Assembly (NCBI RefSeq): GCF_000428885.1
Contig: NZ_AUAU01000009.1
Span: 1 to 64,000 of the forward strand
Direction of reading: 5' to 3'
Length of the DNA: 64,000 nt
Source of the DNA: Geothrix fermentans DSM 14018
Lineage (GTDB): Bacteria; Acidobacteriota; Holophagae; Holophagales; Holophagaceae
This document shows, piece by piece, positions 32,645 through 41,026 of the stretch. A program made the position numbers and the translations under genes. Positions within the stretch are counted from its first letter, which is position 1. Each line of letters begins with the position of its first letter. The notes beneath the pieces were generated by a model. The model did no database searches. It was given only the letters and a program-made list of their open reading frames with translations, and was not told where the DNA came from.

Positions 32645-33309
32645 GCGGGCTCCATGGGCGCGGCAGGCACTGACTGCAGGTGGAGGCGCTCCGCCGCGAG
32701 CCCGGAAAGGGTCTCCGCCTCCTCCATCGCCATCACGAGGGTGCAGCCCGGATCCGCGGCCCAGGCCCGGATCAGCTCGAGGGCGGCCCCCCGGTCCGCG
32801 GCATCCAGGCCCTCCAGCGGGTCGTCGAGGATTACCAGCTCCGGTTCCAGGGCCAACACGCGGGCCAGGTTCGCGTGCTTCCGCGCCGCGCCGCTGACGG
32901 CGTGGGGACGCAGGCGGGCCAGGGGGCCCAGGCCCAGGCGAATGAGCGCCCCCTCGGACCGCCGGGATACCTCCGCCTCCGGCAGGCCCAGAAACCGGAG
33001 AGGCAGGGCCAGGTTGTCCACCAGGCTGAGGTTCGAGAGCAGCCCGCCGGCCGCGAAGGCGAAGCCCACCCGGATGCGGCCCAGCAGGGCGAGGGCGCCG
33101 TCGCCCGGCCAGACGGCGATGCCGCCGAGGCGGACTTCCCCCCGCCGGGGCCGCTCCAGACCCGCGAGGACCTTCAGCAGCCGGCTCTTCCCCGAACCGC
33201 TGGCGCCTGTCACCAGGAGGTTCCCCCCCTTCCCCACCGCCAGGTCCAGACCCTCGGCCAGGGGCCGGCCCTCGGGGGACTCGCAGGCGAGGCCGCGGAC
33301 CTGGAGCAT
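32641..33309 (-). CDS. mlaF: ABC-type ATPase of the Mla-like system, with degenerate motifs
   Basis: A 222-aa ABC ATPase. Walker A is intact (GASGSGKS, residues 35-42), but other motifs deviate. The Q-loop reads GFAFAAGG with no glutamine, the signature is VSGAARKHANLARVLA instead of LSGGQ, Walker B is LVILDDP with Asp for the catalytic Glu, and the switch region VMAMEEAE lacks the H-loop histidine. It lies between permease and MCE genes with overlaps on both sides, so its role in the lipid transporter is clear, while full ATPase activity is not. ATG 33309 overlaps the mlaE stop by one base. Confidence 0.85.
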   Translation of the reverse strand: MLQVRGLACESPEGRPLAEGLDLAVGKGGNLLVTGASGSGKSRLLKVLAGLERPRRGEVRLGGIAVWPGDGALALLGRIRVGFAFAAGGLLSNLSLVDNLALPLRFLGLPEAEVSRRSEGALIRLGLGPLARLRPHAVSGAARKHANLARVLALEPELVILDDPLEGLDAADRGAALELIRAWAADPGCTLVMAMEEAETLSGLAAERLHLQSVPAAPMEPA

Positions 33310-34097
33310 CAGAAGTAGAAGAGCGCGGCGATGAGGCCGTCGATGACGAACACCGCCGCCAGGGCGGAGACCACGGTGCGGGTGACGGCCTGGGGGATCT
33401 CCGTCTGGCTGCGCCGGACGCCGAGGCCGAAGTGGCAGGCGTGGAAGGTGATGGCGCCGGCGAAGAGGGCGACCTTCAGGAGGGTCGCGGCGAAGTCCAG
33501 ATTCGACAGTGCTTGTCGCACGGAATCCATGAAGAAGCCCCAGGCGAGGCCGTACTTCAGCCGGGCCACCAGGAAGCCGCCGCCCAGGGCCGCCGCGTCG
33601 AAGCACACCACCAGCGCGAAGACCGCCACGAGCACGCCGGCCCAGCGGGGCAGCAGCAGGTAGCGGTAGGGATCCACCCCGTGGGCCAGGAGCGCGTCGA
33701 CCTCCCCGTTGAGCTGCATGGTCCCCAGCTCCGCGGCGATGGCCGTGGCGCTGCGGCCGATGACCAGCACCGCGGTCAGCAGCGGGCCCAGCTCCCGCAG
33801 GATGATGACCACCATGAGCGTGCCGATGTAGTGCTCCGCGCCCAGGCCGGAGAGCTGGCTGAAGGCCTGGATGAGCGTCACCGCGCCCAGCAGCAGGGCC
33901 ATGCCGGCCACGAGCAGCGCGGCATCGAGGCCCGTGAAGCGGACCTGGAGCTTCGTCTGCCCGCCCACCACCGCCACCTGGCCGGCCCGGAGCGCGAGCC
34001 CGGAGCGCAGGGTCCGCAGCACCAGGTGCGCCTGGTCGCCCAGGAACGCCAGGAAGCTGCGCACAGGCGCGCCGATCCACGCAAGGAAAGCCATCAT
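33309..34097 (-). CDS. mlaE: MlaE-family permease
   Basis: A 262-aa membrane protein of the MlaE/YrbE family with about five or six helices. LIQAFSQLSGLGAEHYIGTL and VVIILRELGPLLTAVLVIGR contain the conserved ELGPxLTAxxxxGR motif. SATAIAAELGTMQLNGEVDAL continues the conserved E-x-G-T/M block. It is the first gene of the three-gene operon. A second ATG directly follows the first; either could be used. Confidence 0.92.
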   Translation of the reverse strand: MMAFLAWIGAPVRSFLAFLGDQAHLVLRTLRSGLALRAGQVAVVGGQTKLQVRFTGLDAALLVAGMALLLGAVTLIQAFSQLSGLGAEHYIGTLMVVIILRELGPLLTAVLVIGRSATAIAAELGTMQLNGEVDALLAHGVDPYRYLLLPRWAGVLVAVFALVVCFDAAALGGGFLVARLKYGLAWGFFMDSVRQALSNLDFAATLLKVALFAGAITFHACHFGLGVRRSQTEIPQAVTRTVVSALAAVFVIDGLIAALFYF

Positions 34098-34140
34098 TCA
34101 CCCGAGGGATGGCTCCAAGGCTAGCAGAAAACCGGCCGCG

Positions 34141-34776
34141 TCAGTGCCCCGCCACGAACCCGTCGGCGTGGTCGATCACCGTCACCGTGCGGTAGTCCCG
34201 GTGGGGTGCGGAGCCCGCTCCGGCCTGGTGCAGATCCGGGTTGAAGAGGTTCGTCCGGTGGCCGCGGCTGGCGATGCCGTCGTCAATCAGCAGCTGGATC
34301 ACCACCTGCCTTGCATCGTCCTCGCCGGCACTGATGTTCTCGGCGATGAGCCCCTGCCAGCGCCCCTGGCGGTTCAGGCGGTCCCTAAGCCGGCTGCCAT
34401 CCGACCCGGTGTGCTCGATGCTGCCCCTCGGTCCGATGTCCTGGGCATGAAGCCGGGCCGCCCGGGCCAGCCCCTCGCTGAAGCGCAGGGGACCCACGGG
34501 CCGCGCGGCTTCGAGGAAGGCGATGGCCTCGTCCAGCGCCGCCAGGCCCTCCTCCGTGCGCAGGGGCACGCGGCCGGGCCGGTTCCAGAGCCGGCCCTCG
34601 AAGTACGGCCGCAGCTCCCGCAGGTGCTTCGCATAGGCCTTCGGCCGGACCCGCGCGTCGCTCATCTCCTGGACCACGGCCCGGTCGAAGGCCGTGGCCG
34701 ATTCCGGCGGGGCCGCCCGGACGAGCGAGAGGCTGGCGAGTAGGAGCATGGCGAGCGGCGGGACGGCGAGCCTCAT
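34141..34776 (-). CDS. Secreted CAP/SCP domain protein
   Basis: A 211-aa protein with a signal peptide (MRLAVPPLAMLLLASLSLVR) and a CAP domain. Characteristic elements are SEGLARAARLHAQDIGPRG, SIEHTGSDGSRLRDRL (conserved His), LIAENISAGEDDARQVVIQL (Glu in the ENI motif) and SRGHRTNLFNPDLHQAGAGS (GHR motif). Bacterial CAP proteins are extracellular and may bind lipids or act on surface polymers; the exact role is open. ATG 34776 is chosen for the signal peptide. It is separated by 43 bp from the mla operon. Confidence 0.88.
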   Translation of the reverse strand: MRLAVPPLAMLLLASLSLVRAAPPESATAFDRAVVQEMSDARVRPKAYAKHLRELRPYFEGRLWNRPGRVPLRTEEGLAALDEAIAFLEAARPVGPLRFSEGLARAARLHAQDIGPRGSIEHTGSDGSRLRDRLNRQGRWQGLIAENISAGEDDARQVVIQLLIDDGIASRGHRTNLFNPDLHQAGAGSAPHRDYRTVTVIDHADGFVAGH

Positions 34777-34825
34777 GGATGCCTCGGGAGGATGCCCAAG
34801 GATACGCGGCCGGCGCCCCGCCAGC

Positions 34826-35320
34826 TCAGGCGGCCGGTTCACCGGTCTGGACGGGTTCCAGCCGGGTGGCGCCGGCGCGGACCCAGGGCAGCCAGGGGTG
34901 GATCCGGCAGGCCAGGCAGAACCCGAAGAAGGCCTCCAGGCCCGCGCAGAGGCCCAGGATCGCCGCCAGGGCCAGGCCCAGGGGCCGCAGCCCCGCGAGC
35001 AGGGCCGACCCGATGCCCAGGGAGAAGAGGAAGCCCACGGAAGCGGCGAAGCGCTTGGGGCCGGCATTGACCCTGCGCTCCGCCAGGCCGGCGAGACGGC
35101 GGAGCCGCCCCGCCGCCAGGGCCACGGGGCTGAAGGAGGGACGGCCCGCGGCGCGGAGGGCGAAGTCCGCGCCCAGAGCCAGGACGGCCCAGCCCCGGCC
35201 GCTTCCCACCGCCAGGACCAGGAGCCCCAGCGACAGGAAGGCGGCAATGCGCCCGGCGGATTCATCCACCAGGTCCGGGACGATGGGGCAGCTGGGTCCG
35301 GGAGGAAACGTCTGGTTCAT
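34826..35320 (-). CDS. DUF4395 membrane protein
   Basis: A 164-aa protein beginning MNQTFPPGPSCPIVPDLVDE, with the conserved CPIVPxxVDE-like entry, then about four helices and a second cysteine pair in FFGFCLACRIHPWL. This matches DUF4395 proteins, which occur beside thioredoxin- or sulfur-related genes. It lies 8 bp downstream of cysK on the same strand, suggesting a link to sulfur metabolism. The function is unknown; the CxxC-like cysteines hint at redox or metal binding. Confidence 0.82.
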   Translation of the reverse strand: MNQTFPPGPSCPIVPDLVDESAGRIAAFLSLGLLVLAVGSGRGWAVLALGADFALRAAGRPSFSPVALAAGRLRRLAGLAERRVNAGPKRFAASVGFLFSLGIGSALLAGLRPLGLALAAILGLCAGLEAFFGFCLACRIHPWLPWVRAGATRLEPVQTGEPAA

Positions 35321-35328
35321 CCGGGCGC

Positions 35329-36294
35329 TCAGATGGCAGGCCCGTCGATCTCCGCAAAGAGCGGGTGCGTCAGGTAGCGCTCGCCGGTGTCGCAGAGCAC
35401 GGCCACCACGGTCTTGCCCTCGCCCAGCTCCTTGGCCACTTCCAGGGCGGCGAAGACGATGGCGCCGGTGCTGATGCCCGTGAGCAGCCCTTCCTCCCGC
35501 GCCAGGCGGCGGGCGACGGCGATGGCGTCGTCGTAGCCCACAGGCCGGATGCGCTGGAAGGCCTTCTTGTTCAGGATGCCGGGCACGAAGTTGGGGCCCA
35601 GGCCCTGGAGCTTATGCGGGCCGGCCTTCCCGGTGCTCAGCAGAGGCGAGGTCTCGGGCTCCACCGCCACCACCAGGGTTCCGGGCTTCTTCTCGGCCAG
35701 CACTTCACCGACGCCGGTCACGGTGCCGCCGGTGCCCACGCCCGCCACGAAGGCGTCCAGCTCAGGCACCTGCTCCAGCACCTCCAGGGCCGTGGTGCGG
35801 CGGTGCACGGCAGGGTTGGCGGGGTTGTCGAACTGGCGCACCAGGAAGTAGGAGGGATCACCGGCCGCGAGCTCCTCGGCCTTGTCCACAGCGGCCTTCA
35901 TGCCGCCGGAACCCGGCGTCAGCAGCAGCTCGGCGCCATAGGCCTTCAGCAGGGCGCGGCGCTCCTGGGTCATGGTGTCCGGCATCACCAGCGTGATCTT
36001 GTAGCCCTTGGCCGCCGCCACGAAGGCCAGGCCGATGCCAGTGTTGCCGCTGGTGGCCTCCAGCAGGGTCATGCCGGGCTTCAGCGCGCCGCGGGCCTCG
36101 GCATCCTGGATCATGCTCAGGGCGATGCGGTCCTTCACGCTGCCGCCGGGGTTGGCGCTCTCGAGCTTCACGTAGATCTTGGCCGAGCCCTTGGGCACCA
36201 CGCGGTTCAGACGCACCACGGGGGTGTAGCCCACCAGGTCGTAGGCGTGCTCGACGCGGTTGGGGCGTTCGGTGGGACGGCTCGGCTGGCTCAT
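35329..36294 (-). CDS. cysK: Cysteine synthase (O-acetylserine sulfhydrylase)
   Basis: A 321-aa PLP enzyme making cysteine from O-acetylserine and sulfide. YVKLESANPGGSVKDRIALS carries the PLP lysine (SVKDR), LLEATSGNTGIGLAFVAAAK is the substrate-binding TSGNTG loop, and AGVGTGGTVTGVGE is the phosphate-binding GTGGT loop. It reads first in an operon with the DUF4395 gene. The promoter lies in the AT-rich divergent region and shares its -35 position with the Rrf2 gene promoter. AGAGGAG precedes the ATG. Confidence 0.96.
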   Translation of the reverse strand: MSQPSRPTERPNRVEHAYDLVGYTPVVRLNRVVPKGSAKIYVKLESANPGGSVKDRIALSMIQDAEARGALKPGMTLLEATSGNTGIGLAFVAAAKGYKITLVMPDTMTQERRALLKAYGAELLLTPGSGGMKAAVDKAEELAAGDPSYFLVRQFDNPANPAVHRRTTALEVLEQVPELDAFVAGVGTGGTVTGVGEVLAEKKPGTLVVAVEPETSPLLSTGKAGPHKLQGLGPNFVPGILNKKAFQRIRPVGYDDAIAVARRLAREEGLLTGISTGAIVFAALEVAKELGEGKTVVAVLCDTGERYLTHPLFAEIDGPAI

Positions 36295-36332
36295 GAGGGC
36301 TCCTCTGGTCTCGGGCTCGGCCCGGAACCTGA

Positions 36333-36360
36333 AGTATGCAAAGGTTTTTTATATTGTCAA
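36333..36360 (-). promoter_or_regulatory. Promoter of cysK
   Basis: On the minus strand TTGACA (36360-36355) is a perfect -35; CATACT (36338-36333) follows at 16 bp. The predicted transcript starts about 30 bp before the cysK start codon. Confidence 0.7.
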
Positions 36361-36382
36361 GTTTGTTAATTAATTTTATTAT
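36354..36382 (+). promoter_or_regulatory. Promoter of the Rrf2 regulator gene
   Basis: TTGTCA (36354-36359), a 17-bp AT-rich spacer and TATTAT (36377-36382) form a strong promoter. Its -35 occupies the same bases as the cysK -35 on the other strand. The spacer contains TTAATTAA, a possible regulator-binding dyad. Confidence 0.7.
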
Positions 36383-36420
36383 GTATTTCGAAGGACCGCT
36401 AGACTGTCCGGGGAGGCCGC

Positions 36421-36852
36421 ATGTTGAAGGGTTCAGCCAAGGGGCGCTACGGGCTGCTGCTCATGGTGGAGCTGGCCCTCCACGCGGGCCGGGGCCCCAT
36501 GTTGGTGGCGGACATCGCCGAGCGCCAGGCCCTCCCCGTCAAGTTCCTCCGGGTGCTGCTGGGCAACCTCAAGGCCGCCGGCCTGGTCAAGGTGCAACGC
36601 GGCCCCAACGGCGGGTGCGAGCTGGCGCGGCACCCCAGCCACATCACGGCCCTGGACGTGCTGGAGGCCCTCGAAGGCCGCTTCGTGGCCGGCAGCCTGC
36701 CCGCGGACGCCACCTACGGCGCCCGCGCCATCCGCGAGCTCTGGAGCCGCAGCACCGAGGCCGCCCGCGCGGTCCTGCGGGGCACCACCCTCGCCGACCT
36801 CGCCTTCCGGCACCAGGCGCTGGAGGTGGACAGCCAGGGGTACTCGATCTGA
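36421..36852 (+). CDS. Rrf2 family transcriptional regulator (CymR-like)
   Basis: A 143-aa Rrf2 protein with a winged helix: SAKGRYGLLLMVELALHAGR, VADIAERQALPVKFLRVLLG (recognition region) and VKVQRGPNGGCELARHPSHIT (wing). The C-terminal half lacks the three clustered cysteines of Fe-S-binding IscR/NsrR types. Together with the divergent cysK this fits a CymR-like regulator of cysteine synthesis, which in other bacteria senses the cysteine synthase complex; the link here is inference. GGGGAGG precedes the ATG. A strong hairpin follows the stop. Confidence 0.88.
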   Translation: MLKGSAKGRYGLLLMVELALHAGRGPMLVADIAERQALPVKFLRVLLGNLKAAGLVKVQRGPNGGCELARHPSHITALDVLEALEGRFVAGSLPADATYGARAIRELWSRSTEAARAVLRGTTLADLAFRHQALEVDSQGYSI

Positions 36853-36888
36853 CCTGCGCGGAATCCGCGGCTGCGGATTCCGCGCAGG
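36853..36888. terminator. Bidirectional hairpin between convergent genes
   Basis: A perfect 16-bp stem (36853-36868 with 36873-36888) closes a GGCT loop. It begins one base after the Rrf2 stop and ends 11 bp before the stop of the convergent C45-type gene. No T-tract is present on either side, but placement and stability suggest a shared terminator. Confidence 0.6.
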
Positions 36889-36899
36889 CCCTGCGGGCA

Positions 36900-39800
36900 T
36901 CAGAGATTCAAGGCCAGGATCGTCCCCTCGGCCGCCGCATGCCCCTTCTCCTTCACCTCGCCGCCCCGGTAGAGGGTCCAGCCCGGCAGTCCGCGGGGGA
37001 TGGTCTTCGTCATGGCCCACTGCTGGACGCGGCTGTTGGCCAGCACGACCACCAGCATGCGCCTGGGGTTCCAGGGGTTGGGGAAGGCCGCCAGGAGGCC
37101 GTCGTCGGGGCGGCCGTAGGTGCGGCCCTGCCAGCGGAACCAGCCGGAACCGGCCTCGAAGGGCAGCCTGCCCTCGGCCTGGAGGCGGGCCACCACGCCG
37201 TTGTCGGCGGGACCGCCGAAGAGCACCAGGTCGCTGGCCGCCAGGTCGGCCTCGCTGACCTCCGCATCGGGTTTCAGGGGCAGCAGCACTTCGGTCATGT
37301 TGTCGGCCAGGGCCTCACGGTAGCTCAGCGCCAGCGTGCGCTGGGCCTCCACCTCGCGGGCCGTGCCGAAGACCAGCAGCGCGCGGCTCCAGTCGTCCAG
37401 CAGATTGCCCGGCACCCAGAAGTTCGCGCGCGGCATGGGGAGGTCATTCCCCGCGTTGAAGACCAGGCGCGTGGGCCTGGCCTCGCTGCGGAAGCTGAAG
37501 GCGGCCCGGGCGCCCTTCACCTCCAGGCGCTCCAGACGGGCGCCCTTCTCCGTCTCCAGGCTGGCGAAGGCCACGAAGGGATAGGTGAAGCCGGACTGCT
37601 CGACCTCGACTTTCACGTCATAGGCACCGTCCGCCTTCTCCGCGCGGGCCCGGACCTTCGGCGCAGGCAGGTCGGCCCGCTCCAGCCAGGGCTTCAGGAT
37701 CGGCGCCACGTCCTTCCCGGCGCCCTCGGACAGGGCCTTCAGGATGTCGGCGGTGGCGGCCGCCCTGCCCGCGTAGCGGCCCTGGACGGTTCCCATGGCC
37801 TTGGCGAAGGCCGCGTTGCCCAGGATCAGGCGCAGCTGGTGCAGGGCGAAGAGGCCCCGGATGCGGGGAATCTGGTAGGCGCCGTAGCGGTCGTACTCCG
37901 TGACCGTCGCCAGCGGTGCCTTGGCGCCCTCGGTGGCGCCCAGCCAGAGGTGGCGCGTGGCCAGGTCCGCCAACGCCGCGCTCTGAGTCTCGAAGGCCTT
38001 GGCAGGCGTGGCAGGCAGGTGCTTGAGCTGCTGCCAGTAGGCCGCCGACCCGCTGACAAACCAGTTGTCCGCATCCGACGCCGGCCTGACAGTCCCTGTC
38101 CAGAGCCCCTTCGCGTCATAGCTGAACGCCTCCTTCACGTTGCCCACATCCGGAACAGGCGAATCCTTCTGCCTCTTTTCCTTACTCCAGGCCGCGTGAG
38201 CGGCCTGGAGCCGGGCGGACACCCATATGGGGCTGAACGCCGTGTACCCATGGGTCAGGTGCGGCGTGGCGCCCGGCAGGTCCGCGATCCAGCGGCCGCC
38301 CACCAGCTTCTCGCGCTGGGTGGTCTTGCCCTGGTGGGCGATGAAGACGAGCTTCTCGGCCATTTCGGACGTGGTGAGCTTGGCGTCGCAGGCGTGGGGG
38401 CGGTTGATGGGGCTGCTGGCCATCAGCCGGGTGGAGGCGTCGATGTCGAAGCCGCCCTTGCCGTAGGCCTTGAAGGCGTCCTGGAAGGCGATGTCGCGGT
38501 TCCAGGTGTTGAAGGCCAGGTCCGCCGGCGCGTTCTCCGCGTTCCCCGTGTACTCGCCCCGGACCTCCAGGTCGCGGTTGTTGTTGTTGGCCCAGATGAA
38601 GTCGCGGTGGTTGCCCGGCGTGTCGGCGGACTTCCCCTTCGTGCCCGTGCGCCACATCCGTGCCTTCTCGGTGCCCAGCAGGAAGCAGGCGCCTTCATCG
38701 GTCTTGGTGTCGGCCATGGTCCAGTCATTGGTGTAGAGGCCGTTGTTCTGCTTGAAGAGGATGCCCGCCGCCTCGTCGATGCCACCCGCGTACTGGGCGG
38801 CTTTGCGGATGCGGTTGCTCTGGGGGGTGCCGTCGGGGTTGAAGGGGGTCTGGCCCACGGTGGTCTCGCCCATCACCAGGCCCGAGGCATTCAGGTACCA
38901 GTCGGTGCCGCTGTGGATGCCGCCCGCGAAGGTCTGCATCACAAGGCGGTGGCCCTTCTCGGGCACGATGTCCAGCATCACGTTCCACTCGGTGCCCGTG
39001 TAGCCGTTCCACATGAACATCTGGGTGAAGATGAAGCGGCCCGACTTGGTGGCGTCCTTGGTGGCCACGAAGGAGGAGCAGTGGTCGCCCTCGCCGCCCT
39101 TGGCCATCTCATCGTCGCCGGTCATGAAGGTGCGGCCCGAGAGCGGATTCGCGGCCCGGGCCAGGCCCTCCTGGAGCGAGCTCATGTCCACGGCGCTGTT
39201 CAGCGTCACGATGTCGAGCAGGTCCACGGGGCGGCCCCTGAACGCAGCGCCCGCCTTCGCGGCCCCGTCGGCGATCCCCTTCATCTCCTCCAGGAACTCC
39301 ACGTCGTACTTGCGGAAGAAGAGGGCGTCAGCGGTCTGCCGCTGGTCGTTCCAGCCGCGCACGGGATCGGCCGCGTTCTTCAGGACGCCCAGCTTGGTGA
39401 TGTAGCGGACGATCTCCTCGGCCATGAGCTCGCCGTGCTGGCGGCCCCGCGCGTAGGGCGCGCCCTCGATGTGCAGGAAGGTCCAGCCCCCCATCTCGTA
39501 GCGGAAGCCCTTGCCCGCCCAGCGCACGGTCTGCAGGGGGATGAAGGCGGTGACGTCCTCCACTTTTTCCAGCTTCACATGGCTGAAGGTCGCCGCGCCC
39601 GTGGCCTTGCCGTTGCGGCCCAGGTGCAGCTGCACCCGATCCGTGGGGGCCGTGGCCAGGAACAGGATCGAGACCTTGCGCTCCGAGTCGCCCGCCACGC
39701 TCTGGGAGGCGTTGGTGAAGGGGAAGCTCTCCATGGAGAGGCAGGCCCCCAGGGCCGTGGGGTAGCGGGCCAGGGCATCGGCCTTCACGCCCTCGGTGCA

Positions 39801-40016
39801 GATGGTGGCGCTGAGCCGGTACAGCTCGCCCACCTTCAGCATCACGGGGGCCGACACCAGCGTGGCTTCCGCCCCGGTGGCCGGCGCGGCGAGCCGCAAT
39901 CCCTGGGCCTGGCCCGCTGAACCAGGCTTCAGGACGAACCCGGACACGGAGAGGTCGGCGGCGGTGGCGAGCACCGCCAGGGCCAGCAGCAGCCCGGCGC
40001 GAAGCGTTCGAAACAT
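36900..40016 (-). CDS. Large secreted C45-type acyltransferase/peptidase (Ntn-hydrolase)
   Basis: A 1038-aa protein with a signal peptide (MFRTLRAGLLLALAVLATAA). After a small beta-rich N-terminal domain comes an Ntn-hydrolase of the C45/phospholipase B-like type: EGAPYARGRQHGELMAEEIV, and the probable autoproteolytic nucleophile in GEGDHCSSFVATKDATKSG. NNGLYTNDWTMADTKTDEGA is a further conserved region. The last 400 residues resemble the C-terminal parts of long bacterial homologues. Members hydrolyse amide bonds in small peptides or acylated compounds; the substrate is unknown. ATG 40016 is used for the signal peptide. It is divergent from the pseudouridine synthase gene across a strong hairpin. 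Confidence 0.8.
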   Translation of the reverse strand: MFRTLRAGLLLALAVLATAADLSVSGFVLKPGSAGQAQGLRLAAPATGAEATLVSAPVMLKVGELYRLSATICTEGVKADALARYPTALGACLSMESFPFTNASQSVAGDSERKVSILFLATAPTDRVQLHLGRNGKATGAATFSHVKLEKVEDVTAFIPLQTVRWAGKGFRYEMGGWTFLHIEGAPYARGRQHGELMAEEIVRYITKLGVLKNAADPVRGWNDQRQTADALFFRKYDVEFLEEMKGIADGAAKAGAAFRGRPVDLLDIVTLNSAVDMSSLQEGLARAANPLSGRTFMTGDDEMAKGGEGDHCSSFVATKDATKSGRFIFTQMFMWNGYTGTEWNVMLDIVPEKGHRLVMQTFAGGIHSGTDWYLNASGLVMGETTVGQTPFNPDGTPQSNRIRKAAQYAGGIDEAAGILFKQNNGLYTNDWTMADTKTDEGACFLLGTEKARMWRTGTKGKSADTPGNHRDFIWANNNNRDLEVRGEYTGNAENAPADLAFNTWNRDIAFQDAFKAYGKGGFDIDASTRLMASSPINRPHACDAKLTTSEMAEKLVFIAHQGKTTQREKLVGGRWIADLPGATPHLTHGYTAFSPIWVSARLQAAHAAWSKEKRQKDSPVPDVGNVKEAFSYDAKGLWTGTVRPASDADNWFVSGSAAYWQQLKHLPATPAKAFETQSAALADLATRHLWLGATEGAKAPLATVTEYDRYGAYQIPRIRGLFALHQLRLILGNAAFAKAMGTVQGRYAGRAAATADILKALSEGAGKDVAPILKPWLERADLPAPKVRARAEKADGAYDVKVEVEQSGFTYPFVAFASLETEKGARLERLEVKGARAAFSFRSEARPTRLVFNAGNDLPMPRANFWVPGNLLDDWSRALLVFGTAREVEAQRTLALSYREALADNMTEVLLPLKPDAEVSEADLAASDLVLFGGPADNGVVARLQAEGRLPFEAGSGWFRWQGRTYGRPDDGLLAAFPNPWNPRRMLVVVLANSRVQQWAMTKTIPRGLPGWTLYRGGEVKEKGHAAAEGTILALNL

Positions 40017-40051
40017 GGGGGAGCCTCCACCCCCCAGCATGCCAAACCTGC

Positions 40052-40086
40052 CTTCAAATTGCCTCGCTTTTCGAGGCAATTTGAAG
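40052..40086. repeat. 15-bp stem-loop in the divergent promoter region
   Basis: CTTCAAATTGCCTCG (40052-40066) pairs perfectly with 40072-40086 around CTTTT. It lies 35 bp from the C45-type gene start and 19 bp from the pseudouridine-synthase start, in both 5' regions, so it may be an operator or a leader hairpin rather than a terminator. Confidence 0.7.
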
Positions 40087-40105
40087 CACCCGCTACGCTG
40101 GAACC

Positions 40106-40975
40106 ATGACACTTCGCAAATGGACCTTCACCGTGGACTCCGGCGATGCCGAGCTGCGCCTGGACCAGCTCATCGCCCAGCACACCGACCTGTCCCGCCG
40201 GGCCGCCCGCGAGGCCCTGAAGCTGGGCGGGGTGCAGGTGGACCGCAAGCGCGTGAAGGTGGCCGGCCGGATGGTGAAGCCTGGCACGGAAATCCGGGTG
40301 GCCTACGATCCCGACCTGCCGCCCGTGCCGACGATGGCCATTCCCATCGTGTTCGAGGACGCCTGGCTCCTGGCCGTGGACAAGCCCGCTGGGATCGCCA
40401 CCCAGGGCACCTGGGCCACGGACCGCCACGACCTGCTGGCCCTGCTGAGGACCCAGCGGCCAGACCTGAAGCTCTTCCTCCACCACCGCCTGGACCAGGG
40501 CACCTCGGGCCTGCTGGTGCTGGCCAAGGACGCCAGGGCCAACCCCGGCCTGGCGGCCGCCTTCGCGGGCCGCGATCTGGAGAAGCTCTACCTGGCGCGG
40601 ATCTCGGGGCCCCTGGAGGCCTGCACGGTGGAGGCCCCCATCGGCCGCCTGCGGGGCGCCGATCCCGGCCGCTTCGGCTGCGAGGGCGACCTCATGGAGC
40701 CCAAGTCCGCCCGCACGGACTTCAGGCCCGCCACCGCAGAGGAGACCGCCGGCCTTGCGCCCGGCCACTACCTGGTCGCCCGCCTCCACACGGGCCGCAC
40801 CCACCAGATCCGCGTCCACCTCGCCCACCTGGGGCGCCCCATCCTGGGCGACGCCCTCTACGGCGGGGCGCCCTCGGACCGCCTGTGGTTGCATGCCTGG
40901 CGGCTGGGCCTGAGGCATCCCGTGACGGGTGAGGATCTCCACTTGGAAGCGCCGCCCGCGAGGTTCCTGGCATAA
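40106..40975 (+). CDS. RluA family pseudouridine synthase
   Basis: A 289-aa rRNA/tRNA pseudouridine synthase. The N-terminal S4-like domain (LDQLIAQHTDLSRRAAREAL) precedes the catalytic domain. LLAVDKPAGIATQGT and LFLHHRLDQGTSGLLVLAKD contain the catalytic Asp in the HRLDxxTSG motif, and LHTGRTHQIRVHLAHLGRPI carries the GRTHQIR motif. The exact uridine target (RluA, RluC or RluD type) cannot be assigned. It converges with the Ig-repeat lipoprotein gene. Confidence 0.92.
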   Translation: MTLRKWTFTVDSGDAELRLDQLIAQHTDLSRRAAREALKLGGVQVDRKRVKVAGRMVKPGTEIRVAYDPDLPPVPTMAIPIVFEDAWLLAVDKPAGIATQGTWATDRHDLLALLRTQRPDLKLFLHHRLDQGTSGLLVLAKDARANPGLAAAFAGRDLEKLYLARISGPLEACTVEAPIGRLRGADPGRFGCEGDLMEPKSARTDFRPATAEETAGLAPGHYLVARLHTGRTHQIRVHLAHLGRPILGDALYGGAPSDRLWLHAWRLGLRHPVTGEDLHLEAPPARFLA

Positions 40976-41026
40976 GAAGAACGGCGGAGGTCGCCCCCCG
41001 CCGTTCCAATGTGAAGCCATTCCGCT

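Noticed and set aside
32641-33309. FtsE for the orphan FtsX
   Set aside because: The ATPase is tightly coupled to MlaE and MCE genes and lies 19 kb from ftsX.
36336-39920. 1194-codon plus-strand reading frame opposite the C45-type gene
   Set aside because: Antisense shadow typical of GC-rich DNA; Gly/Arg/Gln/Val-rich, with no domain, while the minus-strand frame has clear motifs.
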